From NCBI RefSeq assembly GCF_009847015.1, contig NZ_WVEM01000006.1, forward strand, positions 62,001 to 126,000: a stretch of 64,000 nt of DNA, read 5' to 3'. Under the pieces are notes generated by a model. It was not told the origin of the DNA. It saw only the letters and a program-made list of their open reading frames with translations, and did no database searches. Every line of letters starts with the position of its first letter. Position 1 is the first letter of the stretch. Source of the stretch: Sunxiuqinia indica. Its GTDB lineage: Bacteria > Bacteroidota > Bacteroidia > Bacteroidales > Prolixibacteraceae. A program made the position numbers and the translations under genes. This document shows positions 28,968 to 37,691 of this stretch, piece by piece.

Positions 28968-30590
28968 CTATTTATTTTGAGGAGTTAACAGGTAAGTGTC
29001 AAAATCCGAATCATTTACCCAATCAGCTGGGATTTTTTCACCATTCATATAGCGGTTATAAAAATTATGGACAGCACCTGCATAAGGGTAATTATCAAAC
29101 ACATCGCCATTGCCCAGGATACGAGGATCACCCTGTTCTGTGAGCCTTTGCTTCATTTCGATTTCAAGTCCTGATTTCAGTTCCTGAAATTCTTCATTTT
29201 CAGCCAAGTTATCCATACAAAAAGGATCGTTGGTAATATTATAAAGTTCTTCGGAAGGGCGTTTCCCAAAATTCATTTCCCAAAATTCCAGTTGGCCTTT
29301 TTTCCTCCGTGTGTCCAGAATATATGTTTTAGTCGGGCTGCCGTCGCAGTTCAGATAACCTGTTTCAGGATTACCTGCCGGCCACCTACCGGTTTTAAAA
29401 TTACGCAGGTACAAATAATCGCCCTTTATTATTCCACGAACCGGATAACCCTGGTCATCGGGCCGGCCAACATCATGCCGTTCTTTTCCAACTAAAACAA
29501 AATCGCGCTTAGTAGAAACCGAGCCTTCTTTCTCTGAATAAAATAGTTCACTCAGGCTTTTACCTGTTATAGGCTGCATCCCCGATTGTTCTTCTTTAAC
29601 TCCTGCCAATTCCAGGATGGTTGGTGCAAAATCGATAAAATTCACAAAATCATCAACCCGCCTGCCTGGATTTTTTATCCCTTTAGGCCACATAACAGCC
29701 AGGGGAAGGTGGTTGGAATATTCATAAACCTGGCCTTTAATTCGAGGGAAAGGCATACCATTGTCGGCTGTTACAAAAACAATTGTATTTTCCAATTCCC
29801 CGATTTCATCAAGTTTTTCAAGCATTCTTTTTAAATGGCTGTCGAAGTATTCAATCTCGAATGCATAATCGAGCATATCGGATCGTATTGTATCTACATC
29901 GGGCCAGAATTCAGGAATTTTATCCACGCCTGACTTTGACATTCCGCCTAATTCTTCACCCGATTCAAAATCGTAAGGACGGTGTGGTTCAAACCCTCCA
30001 TACCAAAAGCAAAAGGGTTCTCCTTCGGGACGTTCTTTAAGAAACTGAGAAAAATTCTGGGCGTAATCGTTGGGAGAAATCCCATTTGTAGGAGCTTCTA
30101 ATTTATGAGTATTGAATTTCTTTCCGGCCAACTCACGCCTTTTTCCGTCAACCTTACCAGGATTGCCTGGAGCCCATCCTTTTCCTGTACTTCCAACCCA
30201 ATATCCCTGCGCTCCCAATGCTTCAACATAGGTTTTAAATTTTGCCGGGAAATTTGGTGAATGGTTGGCTGCTTCCTCTAATTGCCAACTATTACGCCCG
30301 GTTAAAATACAAGCCCGTGAAGGGGCACATTTAGCATTTGGAGTATAAGCACGCGTAAATAAAATACCACTGTTTGCTACGCGGTCGAATCCGGGAGTTT
30401 CAACCCAATTGCAGCCATAAGCTCCAAAATGCTGCCACGAGGCATCGTCCGCAATACAGAACAAAAAATTTGGTTTCTTTTCTTTTTGTAATGAGCCTTC
30501 ATTTTTTTTACTACAAGCTAAAGTCGCACTAATTAAGGCAATGCCCAGTAAAATTAATTTCAGGTTTTGGTATGTATTATTGCGCTTCAT
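28968..30590 (-). CDS. Lipoprotein sulfatase (S1 family)
   Basis: 540-residue formylglycine-dependent sulfatase. The activation motif [12 protein letters not shown] supplies the Cys for formylglycine conversion, and the metal site [18 protein letters not shown] and TADNGMPF are present. A lipoprotein signal ([11 protein letters not shown]) indicates membrane anchoring. The ATG at 30590 gives a proper signal peptide; upstream starts (ATG 30602, TTG 30614) only add residues. No sulfatase-maturase gene is in the window. Presence of this enzyme implies a sulfated substrate for the locus. Confidence 0.93.
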   Translation of the reverse strand: MKRNNTYQNLKLILLGIALISATLACSKKNEGSLQKEKKPNFLFCIADDASWQHFGAYGCNWVETPGFDRVANSGILFTRAYTPNAKCAPSRACILTGRNSWQLEEAANHSPNFPAKFKTYVEALGAQGYWVGSTGKGWAPGNPGKVDGKRRELAGKKFNTHKLEAPTNGISPNDYAQNFSQFLKERPEGEPFCFWYGGFEPHRPYDFESGEELGGMSKSGVDKIPEFWPDVDTIRSDMLDYAFEIEYFDSHLKRMLEKLDEIGELENTIVFVTADNGMPFPRIKGQVYEYSNHLPLAVMWPKGIKNPGRRVDDFVNFIDFAPTILELAGVKEEQSGMQPITGKSLSELFYSEKEGSVSTKRDFVLVGKERHDVGRPDDQGYPVRGIIKGDYLYLRNFKTGRWPAGNPETGYLNCDGSPTKTYILDTRRKKGQLEFWEMNFGKRPSEELYNITNDPFCMDNLAENEEFQELKSGLEIEMKQRLTEQGDPRILGNGDVFDNYPYAGAVHNFYNRYMNGEKIPADWVNDSDFDTYLLTPQNK

Positions 30591-30615
30591 TATTATGATC
30601 ATTATGTTTTTCAAT

Positions 30616-31839
30616 TCATTTATTTTTCTGAAAAGCCTTCGCTTTTGGAAACCTTTTTTCTGATAGATTTAGATAAAAATCAGGTAACGCTTTATTCATC
30701 CATATTTCATACTGTTCAGGATCTTCCCTTTCATAAATATGCGCATCTCCGCTTTTATCAAATTCATACGAAAAAATACCTGACTCTTTTACCTCGATAG
30801 TACAAGGGCGAAGCTTTTCCATAAAAATTTCATCGCTGTTTAATACTTCATTTTCAGGCACTATTTCAAAAACCTCGTTTTCATGTTTAACCAACTTAAG
30901 TTCCGCAACTTGCATCCAAATTGCAGTTTCCCATGTCCTGTGGGGCTTATTAAAAACGGAAGGATCAGACTGGAAGGTACTGTCGAGCATAGCCAGATAG
31001 CCTGGCTTTGTCTCCCGCAATAAAGCATAATGATAGTATTGCTTTAATTTATCGGGCAGGTTGTTAATAAAATTCAAACTTGAGATTCTGTAAAATGTAT
31101 TGTTCCCATCTTTTATAAATGCCTTAAACTTTGCCTTGCCTGCTCTTGTTTCATCGCCAGCGGCACAAGGGTACAAGTATAATGGCAACCCGGATTTTAG
31201 AACTGAAACAAATGCGTTTGTATCTAAAGCAACATTCCATTCTAAAAATGTAGGATGGTTAAAACTTGTCCCGGCGGAAATATGAACTTCTTTGACTTTT
31301 TCTTTTAGTAAATCAGGAAACCTGTTATTAGCCACAGCAAGAATCCGCAGTGAGCCAAATGAAACAACAGTTACTGCTTCCTCTGATTCTTCTAATATTC
31401 TTTTCAATAAATTGAGCCCCTTGTTCTCGTATGCGGAAATATATTCCATTTTATCATCCGTACTTTTCATAGCAGAAAAAGGGCCAACGCCATAAGGCAC
31501 ATTCTTATCGAAAATATAATTGAGTTGTTCAACTGCTGAATAGCCCGGCTCTCTTGGACCACGTTTATCCTGATGTAAACCTACTCCGGCATTTACAGCC
31601 ACTTTATTCCGAAATGTATTGTGGCAATCGAGCAATACTGCTTTTAGATCGATCTCGGGTAATAGATAAGCATTTACAAGGTCGATATTATCGCCGACAT
31701 CCTGAGCAGGAACATATAAGTCGGAAATTACAATTACCGGGGTTGAATTCTTCTTTACAAACGTTTGTGCAATAGTTGTTTGTAAAAAACAGATAGTAAT
31801 TATTATAGATATCAGGCCAACCTTCGGTAAAGTTTTCAT
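30616..31839 (-). CDS. Secreted nucleoside-hydrolase-fold protein, diverged
   Basis: 407-residue protein with a signal peptide ending TTIAQ. It shows the nucleoside-hydrolase fold in outline: [23 protein letters not shown] where the family has DTDxGxDDxxAL, [13 protein letters not shown] for the ALGPLTN block, and [18 protein letters not shown] for the later NxxxDPxA block. The Asp cluster is rearranged by an insertion, so calcium binding and catalysis may differ. The C-terminal 80 residues extend beyond the usual family length. It lies next to a canonical family member, consistent with an accessory ribosyl-hydrolase or binding role. Confidence 0.65.
   Translation of the reverse strand: MKTLPKVGLISIIITICFLQTTIAQTFVKKNSTPVIVISDLYVPAQDVGDNIDLVNAYLLPEIDLKAVLLDCHNTFRNKVAVNAGVGLHQDKRGPREPGYSAVEQLNYIFDKNVPYGVGPFSAMKSTDDKMEYISAYENKGLNLLKRILEESEEAVTVVSFGSLRILAVANNRFPDLLKEKVKEVHISAGTSFNHPTFLEWNVALDTNAFVSVLKSGLPLYLYPCAAGDETRAGKAKFKAFIKDGNNTFYRISSLNFINNLPDKLKQYYHYALLRETKPGYLAMLDSTFQSDPSVFNKPHRTWETAIWMQVAELKLVKHENEVFEIVPENEVLNSDEIFMEKLRPCTIEVKESGIFSYEFDKSGDAHIYEREDPEQYEIWMNKALPDFYLNLSEKRFPKAKAFQKNK
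31757..31768. promoter_or_regulatory. Possible internal LacI-type operator
   Basis: ACAAACGTTTGT is a perfect 12-bp palindrome inside the start of the gene above. It differs by one base from the ACAATCGTTTGT repeated at 41918 and 42104. A role as auxiliary operator is inferred from similarity only. Confidence 0.35.
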
Positions 31840-31848
31840 AAAAGGTTT

Positions 31849-32871
31849 TTATTTTCCGGTTACAGCATTTACTAAGGCATCCAATACGTCCTGAGTATTC
31901 GAAACATTGTGTATTAAATAGCGGTGCATCCCATTTTCATTTTCCGAAAAGATACTATTCCCCTCATCATCGATTTGGATGGTACCCCAGGGCGATAATT
32001 CGAAAAAATCTTTTTGAGGTTCTGCGGCAATCAAAACCGAAGTTAAATCCCAGGTAGGCCTATCGTAAGGCATCTGCTCCCACGCCCTGTACGAAACACA
32101 CAATGGATTCTTCTCCGGGTCAGAAAAATCGTTTTCGACGCTTTGGTGTGGATAAAGCAAAGCTTTGCCAACTTCCCAGCCACTGGCTATAATTGGAACC
32201 GGACACAAAGAAAAAACATCTTGTGAGGCTTCCAGGTCGTTTACAATATTCCATTCGGGAAATGGCTCGACTCCATAATGCCCACCCATAATTGAAAGCA
32301 ACTTAACTTTTTGTTTTACGAGTTCGATCCCATTTAAGCTGCTATATTCATCGCCTTCCGACTGTAGCAACCTGCCAATATTTGTTTCCGGGCCAACCGC
32401 TACCAAAACAACAGATTGATTGGGTTGCGATGCCAATAATTTCCTTATTAATTTATACGCCTCTGGAATATTATCTTCTACCGTGCGTTTGGGTTCAAGT
32501 ATTTTTTTCCCGCCAACTACTTTTGAGAGTGTTTGTTTGAGATATTTCCCTTCGTCGGGTTTTACACCATTAAAAACATACCCCAATGGCAGGTTTTCTA
32601 TGTTATTGAAGTTACAGAACCCATCGACATATTCAACAGCCATAGGATTTGCTTTGCTGATGGTTACACCTAATAAATCGACCTTTCCCTGCTTATGGTA
32701 ATTTAACAACATTTGCAGGGCTAGTACATCATCGATGTCGTTGCCAAGGTCGGTATCGAAAATAATTTTAACCGGTTCATTTTTTGGTGCTTGATGATTC
32801 TTTTCCTTTTTATTATCGACACAGGAAAATAAACCAAGACAAAGCAATAGCAATAAAAATATATTTTTCAT
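31849..32871 (-). CDS. Nucleoside hydrolase lipoprotein
   Basis: 340-residue protein with a lipoprotein signal (CLGLFSCVDN). The calcium/ribose-binding cluster is DTDLGNDIDDVLAL near residue 42, followed by VLVAVGPETNIGRLL and EWNIVNDLEAS. These are the hallmark blocks of inosine-uridine-preferring nucleoside N-ribohydrolases. It should release ribose from ribonucleosides or another N-riboside outside the inner membrane. The ATG at 32871 is preferred to a TTG at 32880 that overlaps the previous stop. With RbsK and the transporter it suggests ribose salvage. Confidence 0.88.
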   Translation of the reverse strand: MKNIFLLLLLCLGLFSCVDNKKEKNHQAPKNEPVKIIFDTDLGNDIDDVLALQMLLNYHKQGKVDLLGVTISKANPMAVEYVDGFCNFNNIENLPLGYVFNGVKPDEGKYLKQTLSKVVGGKKILEPKRTVEDNIPEAYKLIRKLLASQPNQSVVLVAVGPETNIGRLLQSEGDEYSSLNGIELVKQKVKLLSIMGGHYGVEPFPEWNIVNDLEASQDVFSLCPVPIIASGWEVGKALLYPHQSVENDFSDPEKNPLCVSYRAWEQMPYDRPTWDLTSVLIAAEPQKDFFELSPWGTIQIDDEGNSIFSENENGMHRYLIHNVSNTQDVLDALVNAVTGK

Positions 32872-32876
32872 AAAAT

Positions 32877-34481
32877 TCAATTTTCGATAATGTATTTAAG
32901 CGAAGTATCTTTTTGCAAATCATCAAAATTTGTAATGGGGATTTCAAATTCATCTAAATCCTGGTTTAGCCCGATATACCCCATGGGATGGTTTCCACCG
33001 TTAAAATAATTGTAGGCCGCAAAACGTACAGACGGAAGCATGCCTGCCGGATCGAGAATTGCAATTGAAATAATATATTTACCATCCGGAATATCTTCAT
33101 CTATAGTTAATTCTTCTTCAATTAAATAATTTTCGGCTTCAATCGTATATTCATTTTCATCAAAATCCCAGCCATTACCCGGCATCCAGGTCGATATTTC
33201 AACATCATCTAATTGTGTTGACCAAACTTTTTCCCTGCTATCAGGATCGAGCAGGCTAATTTCCACAGGCCAGTTATAATAAAAGGGCGAAGAACCTGTA
33301 TTCTTAATTTCAAACGAAATACTAAAGGGTGAATTCGATTCAATTTTTGTTGGATAATTAAACTCGTTTATAATAAACCTGTATCCCATTGCTTTTTGAA
33401 TGGTTATAGCATTTGAAATAAATTCGGCATCTGAAAAATCGGCCCAGGTCACTCCTCCCAGGTGATTGCAATGTAAATCGCGAATTTGGTCGATTATTAA
33501 ATCACGCGTGTCTCCATCGGCAACCACTTCTTCCAAAGAATTGAACTTTGAAAGGTTTCCCCAGTTCCAGGTTATTTCTCCTCCAATGGGTTGCATTTTC
33601 CATCTGTCGCCGAGTTTTTTCATTTCGGCATAACCCCTAACCTGTTCCTGTTGCATAGCCCAGGAATCCCAAAAAATACCAAATTCGTAATCTTTAAAAT
33701 CATAAGCATAGCGAACCATTACTTTCTTATTAGGGAAAGCTTCGGTAAAAGCGTCGCCAAGTGTTTTTTCAATACCGGGAATCCAGGTACGGTTGGCTAC
33801 ATGGTAATCCTGAGTATGTGGCAGCCAGTAAGTCGTAATATTCGGATCGTGCTGTTCGCCCCAGCAACCAATAATCCCCATTTCCACATAAGCTACCCGG
33901 GGATCGTTGTTCCATGCTTCTCCCAATTTCTTTACAAATTTCTTTACCCTGTCCTGAAAAGTAGGCACAAAATATCCACCGGTAATTGGTGTATCCGGAT
34001 CTTCAGAATAAACCTCCCCGGGGATATCGCTGGGCCAATGTGACCCTCTTAAATCATCCGGATCTTCAGGATTCGTTGTCATTCCTCCCAGCCATGGTTC
34101 TTTCCATATAATGTATGCACGGGGAATAACTTTCATATTTATATCTTCTACCCCTTCCCAACGATGGTTACTGTATTCTATCACCTTTTCAACACCGTCA
34201 CTTGCAACATCTTCCATATTGTCCCATTGCATATATTCCTTTATCATGGTTCCATATGGATACGGATATTGACTGCGTTTTTTATCCTTGGCAGGATTAA
34301 AATATTCTCGGAATCCTTTCATCGGATTTCGAATAGCATTGTAGTATTCTATAGGGCTAATTACAACACGGCCATCAATTATTTTAAAATTCTCATTATC
34401 ATCGATAATATCTTCTACACCCCCATCGCCACATGAGGAAAATAAAAGCAAACAAGCCAATATATAATTCATTAAATACAT
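32877..34481 (-). CDS. DUF4832-like TIM-barrel lipoprotein, copy B
   Basis: About 534 residues with a lipoprotein signal (LLLFSSCGDG). Conserved blocks include NPMKGFREYFNP, HRWEGVEDINMKVIPRAYIIW, YVEMGIIGCWGEQHD and GGEITWNWG, which resemble DUF4832/DUF4874 proteins with a glycosidase-like barrel. A beta-sandwich (about 400-530) follows. Acidic residues in EMGI and CWGEQH could be catalytic. It is a close paralogue of the gene upstream. The start is chosen as the ATG at 34481 because it gives the lipoprotein signal; upstream alternatives overlap the preceding gene. Function unknown. Confidence 0.75.
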   Translation of the reverse strand: MYLMNYILACLLLFSSCGDGGVEDIIDDNENFKIIDGRVVISPIEYYNAIRNPMKGFREYFNPAKDKKRSQYPYPYGTMIKEYMQWDNMEDVASDGVEKVIEYSNHRWEGVEDINMKVIPRAYIIWKEPWLGGMTTNPEDPDDLRGSHWPSDIPGEVYSEDPDTPITGGYFVPTFQDRVKKFVKKLGEAWNNDPRVAYVEMGIIGCWGEQHDPNITTYWLPHTQDYHVANRTWIPGIEKTLGDAFTEAFPNKKVMVRYAYDFKDYEFGIFWDSWAMQQEQVRGYAEMKKLGDRWKMQPIGGEITWNWGNLSKFNSLEEVVADGDTRDLIIDQIRDLHCNHLGGVTWADFSDAEFISNAITIQKAMGYRFIINEFNYPTKIESNSPFSISFEIKNTGSSPFYYNWPVEISLLDPDSREKVWSTQLDDVEISTWMPGNGWDFDENEYTIEAENYLIEEELTIDEDIPDGKYIISIAILDPAGMLPSVRFAAYNYFNGGNHPMGYIGLNQDLDEFEIPITNFDDLQKDTSLKYIIEN

Positions 34482-34527
34482 ATTTCTTCGCAAACTATTT
34501 TCTACACAACTTAATTTTAGTAGCTTT

Positions 34528-36147
34528 TTAATCCAATTCATAATGCAAAGTAGTTTCACTTCCGAGGTTATCAAATTCGGTCACAGGTATCTCAAATTCT
34601 TCAATTTCTGCATTTACACCAATATATCCCATTGGGTGCCTCCCCCCTTCAAAATAGTTAATTGCAGCAAAACGCAGGGAAGGGAGCATACCCGCAGGGT
34701 CGAGGACTGCTAAGGAGATAATATATTTCCCATCAGGAACATCTTCATCCACCGTAACATTGGCTTCAACATTATTTGTTTCTGCGTCAATTGTGTATGC
34801 CTTTTTCGAACTATCCCATACATCGCCCGGCATCCACTCCGAAATATTTACATTGTTTAGTACTGTTGACCAAACCTGTTCTTTTGTTTCCGGATCTAAA
34901 AGGCTGACTTCAAGTGGCCAATTATAGTAAAAAGGCGATGAGCCGGTATTCACAACATCGAGTGATAAGGAAAAGGAAGTGTTCGGTTTAATTCTTGTAG
35001 GATAGCTAAATTTTTCAATAACAAAACGGTAGCCCAGATTTTTCTGAATGATGGCTGCATTAGAAAGAAATTCCGTGTTACTAAAATCAGCCCAGGTAAC
35101 ACCGCCAATATGGTTGATATGCAAATTACGAATATGTTTTATAACCCGGGCTTGTGTTGCATTATCGGAAATTAGTTCTTCAAAGCTATCAAACTGAGCA
35201 TGATCTCCTCTTGCCCAGGAAATTTCACCTCCCATAGGCTGTGTTTTCCACCTATCATCTAATTTCATCATTTCGTTATACCCTCTGTTTTCTTCTTGTG
35301 GCAAGGCAAACGAATCCCAGAAAACTCCAAAATCATATTCAGTAAAATCATACGCATACCGAACCATAACTTTTTTGTTTTTGAATGCTTCGGTAAATGC
35401 GTCGCCAAGTGTTTTTTCAATACCGGGTATCCATGTACGGTTTGCCACATGGTATTCCTGCGTATGGGGCGGCCAGTAGGTAGATATATTTGGGTCATGG
35501 TGTTCGCCCCAACATCCTATTATACCCATTTCGATATATGCAACCCTGGGGTCGTTATCCCAAGCTTCGCCTAATTTTTTCACCAGTTTTTTAACTCTTT
35601 CCTGAAAAGAAGAATCGAAATATCCTCCTGTAATAGGCGTATCAGGATCTTCGGAATATGTTTCACCGGGAATATCGGCAGGCCAATGTGACCCTCTCAA
35701 ATCATCCGGATTTTCCGGTTCAGTTGTCAATCCACCCAGCCAGGGTTCGCGCCAAACAATATATGGCCTCGGGATAACTTTCATATTAATGTCTTCAACT
35801 CCTTCCCACCTGTGGTTACTATAAGCTATAACCTTATCAACTTCATCGCTTTCCACATTTTCAAGGTTATCCCATTGCATATATTCCTTAATTATGGTTC
35901 CGTATGGATAAGGGTACTCGTCGCGTTTTAAATGTAATGCCGGATTAAAATACTCCCGAAGCCCTTTCATAGGATTACGTATGGCTGTATAATATTCTAT
36001 TGGTTTAACAGTAACAAGCCCGTTTTTAACACTTATAACCTGATCATCGTCATCCGGAATTTCCGGATCAGCATCGCTACAAAATGTAAAAATGGCAAGC
36101 ATTATTACAACACAATAATTCCTATGTACACCCATGTTCAATTGCAT
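34528..36147 (-). CDS. DUF4832-like TIM-barrel lipoprotein, copy A
   Basis: About 539 residues, with an N-terminal hydrophobic segment and Cys in TFCSDADP suggesting a lipoprotein. It shares long near-identical blocks with copy B (NPMKG, YPYPYGT, HRWEGVEDINMKVIPRPYI, GIIGCWGEHHDP, FTEAFKNKKVMVRYAYDF), so the two are tandem duplicates. The C-terminal beta-sandwich ends in GGRHPMGYIGVNAEIEEFEIP in both. Starts at ATG 36147 or 36135 are plausible; a GTG at 36183 is possible. It sits right after susD, the place where surface glycan-binding proteins or first-acting enzymes are often encoded. Confidence 0.75.
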   Translation of the reverse strand: MQLNMGVHRNYCVVIMLAIFTFCSDADPEIPDDDDQVISVKNGLVTVKPIEYYTAIRNPMKGLREYFNPALHLKRDEYPYPYGTIIKEYMQWDNLENVESDEVDKVIAYSNHRWEGVEDINMKVIPRPYIVWREPWLGGLTTEPENPDDLRGSHWPADIPGETYSEDPDTPITGGYFDSSFQERVKKLVKKLGEAWDNDPRVAYIEMGIIGCWGEHHDPNISTYWPPHTQEYHVANRTWIPGIEKTLGDAFTEAFKNKKVMVRYAYDFTEYDFGVFWDSFALPQEENRGYNEMMKLDDRWKTQPMGGEISWARGDHAQFDSFEELISDNATQARVIKHIRNLHINHIGGVTWADFSNTEFLSNAAIIQKNLGYRFVIEKFSYPTRIKPNTSFSLSLDVVNTGSSPFYYNWPLEVSLLDPETKEQVWSTVLNNVNISEWMPGDVWDSSKKAYTIDAETNNVEANVTVDEDVPDGKYIISLAVLDPAGMLPSLRFAAINYFEGGRHPMGYIGVNAEIEEFEIPVTEFDNLGSETTLHYELD

Positions 36148-36222
36148 AATTTTGTTTACAGCTAAATTTATATCTAAAATCACAACAAGGAGGGATATAA
36201 TCCTTCCTTGTTCTTTACCCCT

Positions 36223-37668
36223 CTAATATCCAGGATTATTCTCATTCATAGCATCGTTCGCATCCATGGCTACCTGAGGGATTGGATATACAGTTGCCTG
36301 ATTTTCACCAACGGTTATCCCGTAGCCAGCATATGCCGCTTGTACCTGTTCGTTAAGTTTCCCAAAGCGGATCAAGTCGAAACGTCGGTGGCGCTCGCAG
36401 CAAAGTTCAAGCAAACGTTCTTTTAGTAACACATCGGCAAATTCTGATTTTGAAAGGCCATCATTTTCGGTAATGCTACTAATGCCTGCCCGTGTTCGAA
36501 CCTGGTTCAGGTACTCATACTTTTTACCCGATGAATCATCAATATTATTTAAAGCCTCTGAAGCCATCAACAATACATCGGCATAGCGCATGTAAACATA
36601 ATTCAAGTCATCGTCTTCAATCTGATCCTGATAATTCTCGTCATAATATTTTTTTATTGCAGGAGGTGATTGTACAACCCCGTTAAATTCTGTCCAAAAA
36701 AATTCTGTTTTACGCTTATCGTCATCTTCGTACTGACCATAAAGGTATTGAGTTGGGCCAAACCCTCCCCAACCAAAACCACCGGCAGTAGGGCCACCAG
36801 TACCCCGGGCTCCCCAATAAGAACTTTGCAAACTTCCTTCAAGCCCCCAATAGCCGGAATGACTCCACTGAACTTCAAAGATATTTTCGTATTCTTCGTT
36901 TTTATGGCTTGCTGAATATATATCAGCATAATTATCGTACAGGTTAAAATGCCCTATGACATTATTTAAAGCTTCCAGGGCTTCGGCTGACTTACCCCAT
37001 TGCAAATAAACACGCCCAAGGAAAGCATAAGCGGCATAACTTGTTGCCCTCCCTTTATCATTGCTATTCGACCATGTTTCAGGAAGAATGCCTGCGGCAT
37101 ACTCTAAATCGCCGGTTATTAACTCATAAGCATCATCGATTGATTCGCAGCGAGGTTTTGAAATCTCATCCGGATCAACGGTGGATGTTGTCCATAACGG
37201 AATACGGCCATACATTCGTACCAATTCAAAATAAAATAATCCCCTCAGAAAACGGGCTTGTGCAATCAGCATAGTCCTGTCTTCATCGCTCATGTTTGAA
37301 TTGGAAGGCATATCAATAACTGTATTAGCAGACTTAACTCCTTCGTAACTATACACATAATGATTATACAAGAATGAATGGCTTGCCGTATAAGTATAAT
37401 ACATCAGTTCTGTATAGGCTGCCCAGCTTGTATTAAAAGGGCGAACTTCATCGGTACCAAATTCCCCCAATACTATTGTCAATTTCTGGCCTGTTACTTT
37501 TTGGAGCATTGCATAAGAACAAATCAGAGCTGCATCCCAGTCTTCGGCAGTAATAAAAGAATTTTCTGCGGTGATGCTGCTTTTTGAAACCTCTGTCAGA
37601 AAATCTTCACAAGAAGTACTCGAAAACAGAAGAATCACAATTGTTAAGACATATATTATTTTTTTCAT
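36223..37668 (-). CDS. susD: SusD/RagB-family outer-membrane lipoprotein
   Basis: 481-residue surface lipoprotein that forms the lid on the SusC transporter. The signal LLFSSTSCEDFLTE gives the lipid-modified Cys. TPR-like helices and the C-terminal RagB/SusD signature, including RHRRFDLIRFGK, YPIPQVAMDANDAMNENNPGY, are present. It is encoded directly downstream of susC, the obligate arrangement. Its cargo is expected to be the operon's oligosaccharide or nucleoside-like substrate. Confidence 0.95.
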   Translation of the reverse strand: MKKIIYVLTIVILLFSSTSCEDFLTEVSKSSITAENSFITAEDWDAALICSYAMLQKVTGQKLTIVLGEFGTDEVRPFNTSWAAYTELMYYTYTASHSFLYNHYVYSYEGVKSANTVIDMPSNSNMSDEDRTMLIAQARFLRGLFYFELVRMYGRIPLWTTSTVDPDEISKPRCESIDDAYELITGDLEYAAGILPETWSNSNDKGRATSYAAYAFLGRVYLQWGKSAEALEALNNVIGHFNLYDNYADIYSASHKNEEYENIFEVQWSHSGYWGLEGSLQSSYWGARGTGGPTAGGFGWGGFGPTQYLYGQYEDDDKRKTEFFWTEFNGVVQSPPAIKKYYDENYQDQIEDDDLNYVYMRYADVLLMASEALNNIDDSSGKKYEYLNQVRTRAGISSITENDGLSKSEFADVLLKERLLELCCERHRRFDLIRFGKLNEQVQAAYAGYGITVGENQATVYPIPQVAMDANDAMNENNPGY

Positions 37669-37691
37669 GATAATTAATTGTAAAAGTATTC

